Below are positions 30,307 to 38,059 of a DNA stretch of 64,000 nt, one piece after another; the first letter of the stretch is position 1, and every line of letters starts with the position of its first letter. The notes below the pieces were generated by a model. That model had not been told where the DNA came from. It ran no database searches and saw nothing but the letters and a program-made list of their open reading frames with translations. Origin of the DNA: Mycolicibacterium brisbanense (GTDB lineage Bacteria; Actinomycetota; Actinomycetes; Mycobacteriales; Mycobacteriaceae); the NCBI RefSeq assembly GCF_001570425.1, contig NZ_BCSX01000011.1, forward strand, positions 1 through 64,000. The letters are read 5' to 3'. Both the position numbers and the translations under genes were made by a program.

Positions 30307-31560
30307 GTTTCGCTGCCCGCCCGCGATCTGCAGCACGCGCATCCCGTGGTAGACCACCAGCGCGGCGATGGAGCCGAGGGCAATCCCGGTGAACGTCAAT
30401 GAGCCTGCCGTCCAGGTGAAATCGGCGATCCCGATGATCAGCGGGATCGCCGCGGTCATCTGGTTGATCGGTTTGGCGAAGTCGACGTGGTTGGTGAGCC
30501 AGATCCGCACGCCGAGCACCCCGACCAGGCCGTAGAGCACTACGGTCGCACCGCCCAGCACTCCGGGCGGGATGGCCGAGATCGCGGCACCGACCTTGGG
30601 GCACAACGACAATGCGATCGCCACACCGGCCGCCACCCAGTACGCCGCCGTCGAATAGACCCGGGTGGCGGCCATCACCCCGATGTTCTCGGCGTAGGTG
30701 GTGGTCGCCGATCCGCCACCGGCCCCGGCCAGCACGGTGGCCAGCCCGTCGGCCGCCAGCGCGCGGCCGACGAGGGGGTCCATGTCCGTCGCGGTCATCT
30801 GCCCGACCGACTTGACGTGCCCGATGTTCTCGGCGATCAACGCGATCACCGCGGGCAGGAACAGCGGCAGCACCGCGATGGTGAACGTCGGTGTCTGGAA
30901 GTGGGGCAGCCCCAGCCAGGGCGCCGCGGCGATCCCGGACGTGTCGACCTCGCCGAGGATGAGCGCCAGCAGATAACCGATCAGCACCGCCCCGAAGATG
31001 GCCAGCCGCCCGATGATGCCGCGGAAGAACGCCAGCGTCGCGACCAGCACCACCAGGGTGACCAGGCCGACCACCGGGCCCTTCTCGAAGTTGTTCTTGG
31101 CGGCCGGAGCCAGGTTGAAGCCGATGAGTGCGACGATGGCCCCGGTCACGACCGGCGGGAGCGTCAGGTCGATCCAATGGGTCCCGATCAGGTGGACCAC
31201 GGCGCCGACGACGATGAGCAGCAGCCCGAGCGCAATCAGGCCGCCGAGCGCGCTGCCCGTGCCGTGCGAGGCGACCGCCGCCGTGACCGGGGCGATCACC
31301 GAGAAGCTCGAACCCAGATAGCTGGGGAGCCGGTTGCCCGTGATGATCAGGAACAGTAGGGTTCCGACCCCAGAGAACAGCAGCGTGGTGGATGGCGGAA
31401 ACCCGGTGAGCACCGGTACCAGGAAGGTGGCGCCGAACATGGCCACCACGTGCTGGGCGCCGATGCCGACGGTCCGGGGCCAGTCCAGCCGCTCACCGGG
31501 TGCGACGACGAAGTCGTCGTCTGCACGGGCCTCGACGCGTTTCCAACTCAGCAGGGTCAC
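30262..31560 (-). CDS. Uracil-xanthine permease (NCS2 family)
   Basis: The 432-residue transporter has about 14 helices and the NCS2 signatures 'GIGAQHVVAMFGATFLVPVLTGFPPSTTLLF', 'NIGHVKSVGQMTATDMDP', 'AGAGGGSATTTYAENIGVMAATRV' and 'VLGGATVVLYGLVGVLGVRIW'. It probably imports uracil or a purine base by proton symport. The GTG start at 31560 is 6 bases after a TATAGA -10 box (minus strand, 31567-31572), suggesting a leaderless transcript. The C-terminus extends into the 3' end of the convergent FAD gene. Confidence 0.9.
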   Translation of the reverse strand: MTLLSWKRVEARADDDFVVAPGERLDWPRTVGIGAQHVVAMFGATFLVPVLTGFPPSTTLLFSGVGTLLFLIITGNRLPSYLGSSFSVIAPVTAAVASHGTGSALGGLIALGLLLIVVGAVVHLIGTHWIDLTLPPVVTGAIVALIGFNLAPAAKNNFEKGPVVGLVTLVVLVATLAFFRGIIGRLAIFGAVLIGYLLALILGEVDTSGIAAAPWLGLPHFQTPTFTIAVLPLFLPAVIALIAENIGHVKSVGQMTATDMDPLVGRALAADGLATVLAGAGGGSATTTYAENIGVMAATRVYSTAAYWVAAGVAIALSLCPKVGAAISAIPPGVLGGATVVLYGLVGVLGVRIWLTNHVDFAKPINQMTAAIPLIIGIADFTWTAGSLTFTGIALGSIAALVVYHGMRVLQIAGGQRNSPPQRVDHRGEHDG

Positions 31561-31566
31561 GCACTA

Positions 31567-31572
31567 TCTATA
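31567..31572 (-). promoter_or_regulatory. -10 box for leaderless uracil permease mRNA
   Basis: Read on the minus strand, TATAGA is followed by six bases (TAGTGC) and then the GTG start codon. This is the spacing of mycobacterial leaderless promoters. Confidence 0.5.
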
Positions 31573-31573
31573 G

Positions 31574-31636
31574 GCGTCGAGTGGCCAGTTGTGCCACGTT
31601 TGTCGCGAACATCCTTGTAAAACCTGGCCGCTCGAC
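31574..31636. repeat. Hairpin and dispersed motif left of the split-transketolase locus
   Basis: GCGTCGAGTGGCCAG (31574-31588 region) pairs with CTGGCCGCTCGACGC (31625-31639 region) with one mismatch. TGGCCAGTTGTGCCACGT (31582-31599) recurs in the same direction at 37336-37353 with one mismatch, at the other end of the sugar locus. The hairpin can also separate the two minus-strand genes that flank it. Confidence 0.6.
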
Positions 31637-31651
31637 GCGATGAGGGTGGCG

Positions 31652-32422
31652 TCAGTGCATGTGGCTGCCACCGTTGATGTCCACGGTGGTACCGGTGAGG
31701 TAACTGGCGTCCTGGCTGGACAGGAACGTGATGACGGCGGCGACCTCGTCGGTGGTGGCGGTGCGCCCGACCGGGATGTCGGCGGCGAGCTTGGCTTCCT
31801 GCTCATCGGTGGAGCCGACGCGGATATTGGTGTCGACCGCGCCCGGGGTCACGGCGTTGACCGTGACGCCGGTGTCGGCGATCTCGCGGGCCAGCGACTT
31901 CGTGAAGCCCAGGATCGCGGCCTTCGCCGAGGAATAGGGCACCTTGCCGAAGACACCGCCGCCGCGCTGTGCGGACACCGAGCTCATGTTGACGATACGG
32001 CCCCAGCCGGCGTCGATCATGTCGGGCAGGAAAGCCTTTGTCACCAAGTAGGTTCCGGTGGCGTTGACGGCCATGACCTTGTTCCACAGGTCCAGCGTGG
32101 TCTCCAGGAACGGCACCGGCGAGGTGATGCCTGCGATGTTGGCCAGCGCGCCGACGGTGGGCAGGTTGCCCGCGGCGACCTCGGCAGCGACCGCGTCGTA
32201 CGCGGCGGTGACCGAGTCCTCGGAGGTGACGTCGACGGCATGGCCGAATGCCGGTACCCCGAATTGGTTGCCGATCTCGGCCGCGACCTTCGCGGATTTT
32301 TCGCCGTCCAGGTCGAGGATCACGACGGCCCAGCCCTCCTTGGCGTAGCGCTCGGCGACGGCCACGCCGATGCCCTTCTCGGAGGTGGCTCCGGTGACGA
32401 CGGCGGTGCGGGTGACAGACAT
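31652..32422 (-). CDS. SDR family oxidoreductase (sugar/polyol locus)
   Basis: The 256-residue classical SDR has 'AVVTGATSEKGIGVAVAERYAKEG', 'LANIAGI', 'IVNMSSVSAQRGG', the 'YSSAKAA' YxxxK pair and a C-terminal 'YLTGTTVDINGGSHMH'. The 3-oxoacyl-reductase-like form is common for polyol or sugar dehydrogenases. It lies 11 bases downstream of the TIM-barrel isomerase, so the two form a minus-strand operon. That operon is divergent from the MFS transporter, with operator-like repeats between. The substrate is unknown. Confidence 0.87.
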   Translation of the reverse strand: MSVTRTAVVTGATSEKGIGVAVAERYAKEGWAVVILDLDGEKSAKVAAEIGNQFGVPAFGHAVDVTSEDSVTAAYDAVAAEVAAGNLPTVGALANIAGITSPVPFLETTLDLWNKVMAVNATGTYLVTKAFLPDMIDAGWGRIVNMSSVSAQRGGGVFGKVPYSSAKAAILGFTKSLAREIADTGVTVNAVTPGAVDTNIRVGSTDEQEAKLAADIPVGRTATTDEVAAVITFLSSQDASYLTGTTVDINGGSHMH

Positions 32423-32433
32423 TGAGAGTCCTT

Positions 32434-33267
32434 TCAGATCAGGGCGGAAATGAGGTTCCCGGCTGCGGCGGCAGCAGCGGGACGTTCGTCGTGGGTGATG
32501 TCGCGGGTTTCCAGCTCCAGCGCGAAGTGCCCCGCATAGCCGGTGGCAGCGAGGCTCTTGAGGCCTGTCGCGAAATCGACCTGGCCGTTGCCCACCGAGA
32601 GATTGATGTTGCCGGGCACGGCGTCACGGATGTGCACGTGCCGGATGCGGGGCCCGAACCGTGCCACGAAGTCGACCGGATCCCCACCCGACGCCACGAT
32701 GTGACTGAAATCCATGACTATTCCGATGTTTTCGTCGAGCCGGTCGGCAAGCCGTTGGGCCCGTTCGATGTCGAAGCACAACCGGAAGAAGTGCAGCGAC
32801 TCGGTCCACAACGCGACGCCGCGGCCGGCGGCGACCTTCGAGGCGGCGGCCAGTTCACCGGCGACCGTCGTCAGGTCCTCCTCGAGCGAGTTGATCGGCT
32901 CGTGGTCGAGCGCACCGCAGGGCAGTACCAGGGCGTCGGCGCCGGTGGCGGCCGTCAACTCGACGAGCATCGCCAGGTGGCGGTCCCGGGCGTCCCGGCC
33001 CTGGGCATCCAGTGCGACATTGAGATCACCGATGTCGCCGTTGATGGACCGGACGCGGATGCCCGACGCCGCAACGGTGGCCGCGACCTCGCTCACGGCG
33101 TTCGCGTCGAGGACGAACGGCACGTGATCGCACACCCCGGGCAGCGCACCGAGGTCGATCTCGGTGAAGCCCAGGCCGGCGATGGTGTCCAGGGCCTCCG
33201 GCAACCGCTGGTGGCGAAAGCTGATGGTCGAACAGCCCAGTCGGCTGTGAAACGAATGAGCTGGCAT
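32434..33267 (-). CDS. Sugar phosphate isomerase/epimerase (xylose-isomerase-like TIM barrel)
   Basis: The 277-residue AP-endonuclease-2/xylose-isomerase-like barrel has 'LGCSTISFRHQRLPEALDTIAGLGFTEIDLG', 'ESLHFF' (metal-ligand Glu), 'IGIVMDFSHIVASG', 'RIRHVHIRDAVPGNINLSVGNGQVDF' and 'YAGHFALELE'. The metal ligands expected of the hydroxypyruvate-isomerase/tagatose-epimerase group appear to be present. It is the first gene of the minus-strand pair with the SDR. It probably interconverts the carbonyl position of the imported substrate. Confidence 0.85.
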   Translation of the reverse strand: MPAHSFHSRLGCSTISFRHQRLPEALDTIAGLGFTEIDLGALPGVCDHVPFVLDANAVSEVAATVAASGIRVRSINGDIGDLNVALDAQGRDARDRHLAMLVELTAATGADALVLPCGALDHEPINSLEEDLTTVAGELAAASKVAAGRGVALWTESLHFFRLCFDIERAQRLADRLDENIGIVMDFSHIVASGGDPVDFVARFGPRIRHVHIRDAVPGNINLSVGNGQVDFATGLKSLAATGYAGHFALELETRDITHDERPAAAAAAGNLISALI

Positions 33268-33325
33268 CTGGCGGCGCTTCCTCCCGGGCCTTCACGGCTG
33301 TGGCGGGGCCCACACTACATTCGTC

Positions 33326-33430
33326 GACTGTTAACAGTCAACGGGCGGCAATAAATGGTGTTGACTGTTGACAGTGCCATGTGTGCGGGCTCACACTGGG
33401 TGGCGTCTATCGCGTTGTTGACAGTCAACA
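33326..33430. promoter_or_regulatory. Three TGTTGACAGTCAACA-type operators in a divergent promoter
   Basis: The best copy, TGTTGACAGTCAACA (33416-33430), is a perfect palindrome apart from its central base. Relatives lie at 33329-33343 (TGTTAACAGTCAACG, within palindrome GACTGTTAACAGTC) and 33359-33373 (TGTTGACTGTTGACA). They lie between the isomerase-SDR operon and the MFS-transketolase operon. Similar TGTTGACA sites precede the GntR gene at 36626-36650. The GntR protein is the likely binder. Confidence 0.7.
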
Positions 33431-33487
33431 CTTCAGGCAACTCGCAGGTAGACCTGGATTTGAGCGGGATTTGAAAGGATGACGCCC

Positions 33488-34819
33488 ATGAGCGATGACG
33501 CTCTGAAAATGCGGGGCCCCGTACTTGGCACCAAGGACGCCAAGCGGGTAGCGGTCGGCTCCGCCGTCGGCGCCGTGATCGAGACCTACGACTTCATCGG
33601 GTTCGGAACCGCCGCCGCGCTGTACTTCGGCCACGCGTTCTTCCCGCACTCAAGCCCGGTCGCAGGCACCCTGGCATCGTTCGCCACCCTCGGCGTCGGC
33701 TTCGCGGCCCGCCCACTGGGTGGCATCATCGGCGGTCACCTCGGCGACAAGGTCGGGCGTAAACCCGTGCTCGTGGCGTCACTGCTCATCATGGGCCTGG
33801 CCACCTTCGCGATCGGGCTGCTGCCCACCTATGCCGCGGTCGGCGTGCTTGCGCCCGTGCTGTTGGTGACCGTGCGGATCATCCAGGGCCTGGCGTTCGG
33901 CGCCGAGTGGGGCGGTGCCATCCTCATGAGCTACGAGCACGCGCCCTGGAAGGAAAAGGGCCGCTACACCGGCATCGTGCAAGCCGGCTTCCCGGTGGGG
34001 CTGCTGCTGGCCAACCTGGTGTTCCTGGTCAGCGTGCACCTCGGCGGTGACTGGGCATGGCGGGTGCCGTTCCTGGCCAGCATCGTGCTGGTCGTCGTCG
34101 GGCTGATCATCCGCGCCAAGGTGCCCGAGTCGCCGGTGTTCGAAGACGTCAAGGACGAGGGCAAGATCGTCAAGGCGCCCATTGTCGAGGTGCTCAAGAA
34201 CGACTGGCGAAACATCCTGCGCGGCATCGGCCTTCGCGTCGCAGAGACCGCGGGCTATGCCGTGTCGATCACTTACATGATCTCCTACCTCAAGACCGCG
34301 AAGCTGGCCACCGCCACCGAAACCCTTGTCGCCCTGTGTATTGCGGCTGCGATCGGCATCTTCGCGACCGCGGGATGGGCGCGGCTGACCGACAAGGTCG
34401 GGCGCAGGCCGGTCTACGTCTGGGTGTGCGCCTTCGGTATACCCTTCGGCGTGTTGATGTTCGTGCTGGTGAACACCGGACTGTTCTTCCTCATCATCGC
34501 GACCGTCGTGATCGCCTACGGCGTCTGCCAGAACGCGCTCGCCGGCTCCCAGGGGGCCTGGTTCCCGGAGCTGTTCACCGCCAACACCCGCGCATCGGGA
34601 GCCTCACTGGCATACCAGATCTCGGCTATGGTGTCGGGCTTCACGCCCTTCATCACAACACTGCTGTTCGAATGGATGGGATGGATGGGACCTGCTCTGT
34701 TGTTCTCCGCGTACGCCGCGGTCGGCCTGTGGGCCGCGTTGGTGACCCGCGAAACCTGGGGCTCCGCCGAACGCCAGGCTGCCGACAAGGCCGCCTCCGA
34801 CCAGGCGCTGGCTGCCTGA
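33488..34819 (+). CDS. MFS transporter, metabolite:H+ symporter type
   Basis: The 443-residue protein has 12 hydrophobic segments. The MHS-family N-terminus is 'KRVAVGSAVGAVIETYDFIGFGTAAALYFGHAFFP', and 'ARPLGGIIGGHLGDKVGRKPVL' is the MFS loop motif. The second half has 'LTDKVGRRPVYVWVC'. The family imports carboxylates and related small metabolites. ATG 33488 lies 9 bases after AAAGGA; the in-frame ATG 33479 directly abuts that site and is less likely. The stop overlaps the transketolase N-subunit start by one base (TGATG). Confidence 0.86.
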   Translation: MSDDALKMRGPVLGTKDAKRVAVGSAVGAVIETYDFIGFGTAAALYFGHAFFPHSSPVAGTLASFATLGVGFAARPLGGIIGGHLGDKVGRKPVLVASLLIMGLATFAIGLLPTYAAVGVLAPVLLVTVRIIQGLAFGAEWGGAILMSYEHAPWKEKGRYTGIVQAGFPVGLLLANLVFLVSVHLGGDWAWRVPFLASIVLVVVGLIIRAKVPESPVFEDVKDEGKIVKAPIVEVLKNDWRNILRGIGLRVAETAGYAVSITYMISYLKTAKLATATETLVALCIAAAIGIFATAGWARLTDKVGRRPVYVWVCAFGIPFGVLMFVLVNTGLFFLIIATVVIAYGVCQNALAGSQGAWFPELFTANTRASGASLAYQISAMVSGFTPFITTLLFEWMGWMGPALLFSAYAAVGLWAALVTRETWGSAERQAADKAASDQALAA

Positions 34820-35646
34820 TGCGCGCGGCGAAGGTGCGTGACGCTGCCTACCGGATGCGTCACCACGTACTGAACATGGGTGAGGCCCAAGGGCAGGGCT
34901 ATGTCGGGCAGGCGCTCGGTGCCGCCGACATGCTCGCCGCGGTGTACGCCGACCAGCTGCACTTCCGCGCCGACGATCCGCATTGGGACGGCCGGGACCG
35001 GTTCCTGCTGTCCACCGGGCACTACGCGATCGGGCTGTACGCGGCACTGGCCGAAGCGGGCATTGTCGACGTCGCCGAACTCGACACCTACGGATCCGAT
35101 GAATCCCGGCTTCCGATGTCCGGAATGGCCAGCTACACACCAGGTATGGAGATCTCCGGGGGATCCCTCGGCCACGGCCTCGCGGTGGCCGTCGGCATGG
35201 CGCTCGGCCTGCGGCACCAGGGCAACGGCGCGCGGGTGATCAACTTCCTCTCTGACGGCGAGCTCGACGAGGGCTCCACATGGGAGGCCGCGATGGGAGC
35301 GTCCCATCACCGGCTCGGCAATCTCGTGGCGATGGTCGACATCAATGCGCTGCAGGCCGACGGCCCGACCGAGGGCGTGCTGCGCACCGAACCCGTGTCC
35401 GACAAATGGGCGGCGTGCGGCTGGCACGTCCAGCGCGTCGACGGCAACGACATCGACGAATTGTTGCGCGCTTTCGACGAAATCGACCGGTCAAGCCCGG
35501 AGCAGCCATCAGTCATCCTGTGCGACACCAAGGTTGGCAAAGGTGTGCCGCTGCTGGAAACGCGTGAGAAGGCGCACTTCATGCGTATCGACGCCGACGA
35601 GTGGCAGATCTGCCGCGACCAACTGACAGAAGGGGCTTGCGCATGA
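34819..35646 (+). CDS. Transketolase-like N-terminal (TPP-binding) subunit
   Basis: The 275-residue protein covers only the N-terminal TPP-pyrophosphate domain of transketolase: 'GQGYVGQALGAADMLAAVY', 'RDRFLLSTGHYAIGLYAALAEAG', 'SGGSLGHGLAVAVGMALG', and 'SDGELDEGSTWEAAMGASHH' in place of the usual GDG motif. The C-terminal half is encoded by the next gene. Split transketolases occur in specialised sugar pathways (for example apulose-4-phosphate or sulfosugar cleavage). Gene order: MFS transporter, this gene, then the C-subunit, all overlapping. Confidence 0.9.
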   Translation: MRAAKVRDAAYRMRHHVLNMGEAQGQGYVGQALGAADMLAAVYADQLHFRADDPHWDGRDRFLLSTGHYAIGLYAALAEAGIVDVAELDTYGSDESRLPMSGMASYTPGMEISGGSLGHGLAVAVGMALGLRHQGNGARVINFLSDGELDEGSTWEAAMGASHHRLGNLVAMVDINALQADGPTEGVLRTEPVSDKWAACGWHVQRVDGNDIDELLRAFDEIDRSSPEQPSVILCDTKVGKGVPLLETREKAHFMRIDADEWQICRDQLTEGACA

Positions 35647-36620
35647 GCACCAAACTTCGCACTTCGGCGATGATCGCGTCGTTCGCCGATCCGGGGCAGA
35701 AGACCACACCCGCACCGTTCGGGCACGCCCTGGTGAAAGCCGCGCAGGCCGACGATCGCATCGTCGGGCTCACCGCCGATCTGGGCAAGTACACGGATAT
35801 GCACATCTTCGCCCAGGCCTTTCCCGAGCGGTTCTTCCAGATGGGCATGGCCGAGCAGCTGTTGTTCGGCGCTGCCGCCGGTATGGCCGAGACGGGCCTG
35901 ATCCCTTTTGCCTCAACGTATTCGGTGTTCGCCGCGCGGCGGGCGTACGACTTCATCTGCCTCGACATCGCAGAGCCGGGCCTGAACGTCAACATCGTCG
36001 GCGGATTGCCAGGGCTCACAACGGGTTACGGGCCGTCGCACCAGGCCACCGAGGACGTCGCGATCTTTCGGGGGATGCCCGGGCTGACCATCGTCGACCC
36101 GTGCGATTCGGTGGACATCGAGCAGGCCGTTCCCCAGTTGGCCGAACATGCCGGGCCCACGTATCTGCGTCTGCTCCGAGGAAATGTACCCACCGTCCTC
36201 GATGAGTACGGATACACCTTCGAACTCGGCAAGGCGAAGGTGGTGCGGCCCGGCAACGACGTCGTATTCGTCTCGAGTGGCCTGATGACGATGCGGGCCT
36301 TGCTGGCAGCCGAAGAGCTGACGGCCCACAACGTCGACGTCGCCGTGGTGCACACGCCGACGCTCAAGCCGTTCGACGCCGAAACCGTGCTGCGCGAAGT
36401 TGATTCGGACCGCCTGGCGCTGACGCTGGAGAACCACACCGTGGTCGGCGGCTTGTTCGAGACGGTGGCCTCGGCGATGGTGCAGCGTGGAATCAGCCGC
36501 CAGGTCACGCCCGTTGGACTGCCGGACGAATTCCTGGCCGCGGGGGCGCTGCCGACCCTGCACGACCGCTACGGCCTGTCGACGCGGCGCATCGTCGCGT
36601 CGGTACTCGAGCGACTGTAG
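35643..36620 (+). CDS. Transketolase-like C-terminal subunit
   Basis: The 325-residue protein has the pyrimidine-binding domain ('PAPFGHALVKAAQADDRIVGLTADLG', 'FPERFFQMGMAEQLLFGAAAGMAE', 'GPSHQATEDVAIFRGMPGLTIVDPCD'). A C-terminal transketolase domain follows ('KAKVVRPGNDVVFVSSGLMTMRALLAAEEL'). The glutamate expected to activate TPP is in 'GMAEQ'. Start ATG 35643 overlaps the N-subunit stop by 4 bp; the two probably form a heteromer. A GntR gene follows after 43 bases that carry operator-like repeats. Confidence 0.9.
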   Translation: MSTKLRTSAMIASFADPGQKTTPAPFGHALVKAAQADDRIVGLTADLGKYTDMHIFAQAFPERFFQMGMAEQLLFGAAAGMAETGLIPFASTYSVFAARRAYDFICLDIAEPGLNVNIVGGLPGLTTGYGPSHQATEDVAIFRGMPGLTIVDPCDSVDIEQAVPQLAEHAGPTYLRLLRGNVPTVLDEYGYTFELGKAKVVRPGNDVVFVSSGLMTMRALLAAEELTAHNVDVAVVHTPTLKPFDAETVLREVDSDRLALTLENHTVVGGLFETVASAMVQRGISRQVTPVGLPDEFLAAGALPTLHDRYGLSTRRIVASVLERL

Positions 36621-36625
36621 GATCA

Positions 36626-36650
36626 TTGTTGACAAACAAATGTTGACACT
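36626..36650. promoter_or_regulatory. Operator-like repeats before the GntR gene
   Basis: TTGTTGACAAACAA (36626-36639) is an inverted repeat, followed at once by TGTTGACA (36641-36648). Both share the TGTTGAC half-site with the three sites at 33326-33430. Autoregulation of the GntR gene, or control of a transcript starting here, is the simplest reading. Confidence 0.6.
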
Positions 36651-36663
36651 CAGGGAGCAGGTC

Positions 36664-37323
36664 ATGTCGGTCGAGGCCCCGTCGCTGCTGCGACTTGAGA
36701 AGACCAGCCTGCGTGAACAGGCGCTGTCGGCGCTGCGCCGGGCCATCACCTCCGGCCAGCTCCAGCCCGGTACCCATCTCGTGGAGACCGACTTGTCGGA
36801 TGCCCTGCAGATCAGCCGCGGCACGCTGCGCGAGGCCATGCGCCAACTGCAGCAGGAGGGGCTGATCTCGGCGGGGGCGCGCGGTCGACTGTCGGTCCGG
36901 CATCTCGACGCCAAGGAGATCAAGGACATTTTCGACGTCCGCGGTGCGTTGGAGTCACTGGCCGCCAGTGACCTGGCGTCGCGGGCCGACCGGGCTTCGG
37001 CAGTGGCGGCCCTGCGAAGCGCCGTCGCCGATATGGAGCGTTGGGCCGCGGCCAACCTCGAGGACCGCATCGAGGCCGACCTCAAGTTCCACCGGACCCT
37101 GTGTCACCTGAGCGGCAACGAAACACTCCTGCATTCGTGGTCGTCGTTGGAAGGCAGCATCCGGATGTCGATCATGTACGCCGGCGTGGAGCGGGCCATG
37201 AAGAACATGGACGCCAAACGACATCTCGACATCGTCGACGCCATCGAATCGGGCGACCCGGCCGCTGCTGCGGCTGCCGTCCGCGACCATATGTGCACGG
37301 CCGCGGCGGTCCTGGTCGACTAG
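36664..37323 (+). CDS. GntR family regulator, FadR/FCD subfamily
   Basis: The 219-residue protein has an N-terminal winged helix ('LREQALSALRRAITSGQLQPGTHLVETDLSDALQISRGTLREAMRQL') and an all-helical FCD ligand domain. The FCD domain has the metal-binding type residues 'DLKFHRTLCHLSGNETL' and 'HLDIVDAIESGDPAAAAAAVRDHM'. Start ATG 36664 has GGGAG about 7 bases upstream. It closes the locus of MFS, split transketolase, isomerase and SDR, whose promoters carry a shared operator motif. It is very likely their repressor. Confidence 0.9.
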   Translation: MSVEAPSLLRLEKTSLREQALSALRRAITSGQLQPGTHLVETDLSDALQISRGTLREAMRQLQQEGLISAGARGRLSVRHLDAKEIKDIFDVRGALESLAASDLASRADRASAVAALRSAVADMERWAAANLEDRIEADLKFHRTLCHLSGNETLLHSWSSLEGSIRMSIMYAGVERAMKNMDAKRHLDIVDAIESGDPAAAAAAVRDHMCTAAAVLVD

Positions 37324-37335
37324 TTACCGCGCCGC

Positions 37336-37353
37336 TGGCCAGTTGTGTCACGT
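37336..37353 (+). repeat. 18-bp motif repeated from 31582 (right of sugar locus)
   Basis: TGGCCAGTTGTGTCACGT matches 31582-31599 at 17 of 18 bases in the same orientation, 5.75 kb apart. The pair brackets the whole SDR-isomerase-MFS-transketolase-GntR locus. It may be a dispersed intergenic repeat or a trace of insertion. Confidence 0.5.
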
Positions 37354-37399
37354 CATTCGTGAAAAGGCGTGCGGCAACCGACCATTCGTCGCGGAGGGT

Positions 37400-37726
37400 T
37401 CAGTGGGTGTCGCGTGTCGGAACAAGTGATTCGTGCGCCGGCGACATCGCTGCGCGCACCAGCACCGCGATGACCGCCAGGGCACCGATCGCCACCACCG
37501 GGATGGTCCACAGCCTGCGGGTCATCAGCGCCGAACCGCACTTGTCGACGTACTGATCCCCGGCGGCGCTGGCCTGCACCAGATGCGCCGAATACGACGA
37601 TCCGCACGGAATCTGCATGCCGTACTGGTCGAAGTCGTCGAGGTACACCGGCATGCTCATCAGGTACAGGCCGATGCCGAGGATCACCAGACCGGCGATC
37701 CCGAGATACACGGCTCGATAACTCAT
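37400..37726 (-). CDS. Small membrane protein with two helices, unknown function
   Basis: The 108-residue protein has helices at about residues 5-25 (YLGIAGLVILGIGLYLMSM) and 73-92. Between them is an extracytoplasmic loop with two cysteines (IPCGSSYSA and DKCGSA) that could form a disulfide. No family is recognised. It is 11 bases downstream of another small membrane protein gene, so the two may be co-transcribed. Confidence 0.65.
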   Translation of the reverse strand: MSYRAVYLGIAGLVILGIGLYLMSMPVYLDDFDQYGMQIPCGSSYSAHLVQASAAGDQYVDKCGSALMTRRLWTIPVVAIGALAVIAVLVRAAMSPAHESLVPTRDTH

Positions 37727-37737
37727 CTATGCCCCCT

Positions 37738-37980
37738 TCAGGTCATACAAACGTCGGCGAACAGCAGCACCGGCCACGAAACGATCGACCCGAGCGCCGA
37801 CACCACGGCGTCCAGGCTGGACATCTCTCGGAGATGTTCGGTGTGGGTGCTCGACCAGATCACCCCGATCAGCCCGTACGGGGTGCCGATGATCAGCGAG
37901 ATCACGATCAGTTCGCCGACCGCGACGCGGTGCGCCAGCAATCGTCGCAACCTGACCAGCACGGGACCCCCATCCGGCAT
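37738..37980 (-). CDS. Small membrane protein, unknown function
   Basis: The 80-residue protein begins MPDGGPVLVRLRRLLAH, followed by hydrophobic segments 'VGELIVISLIIGTPYGLIGVIW' and 'ALGSIVSWPVLLFADVC'. A start 18 codons earlier (38034) is possible but would overlap the TetR promoter. It is divergent from the double TetR gene (79 bases between starts), which may control it. No family is recognised. Confidence 0.5.
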   Translation of the reverse strand: MPDGGPVLVRLRRLLAHRVAVGELIVISLIIGTPYGLIGVIWSSTHTEHLREMSSLDAVVSALGSIVSWPVLLFADVCMT

Positions 37981-38047
37981 CAACCCTGCATATGTTAATG
38001 CCGATTCTGTCGGGTCCGGTCCCTTTGACCACATTCACGGGTCCGTT

Positions 38048-38053
38048 TATGGT
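38048..38053 (+). promoter_or_regulatory. -10 box for leaderless double-TetR mRNA
   Basis: TATGGT is followed by six bases and then ATG 38060, the spacing expected for a leaderless transcript. This supports the chosen start. Confidence 0.5.
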
Positions 38054-38059
38054 GTCGGC

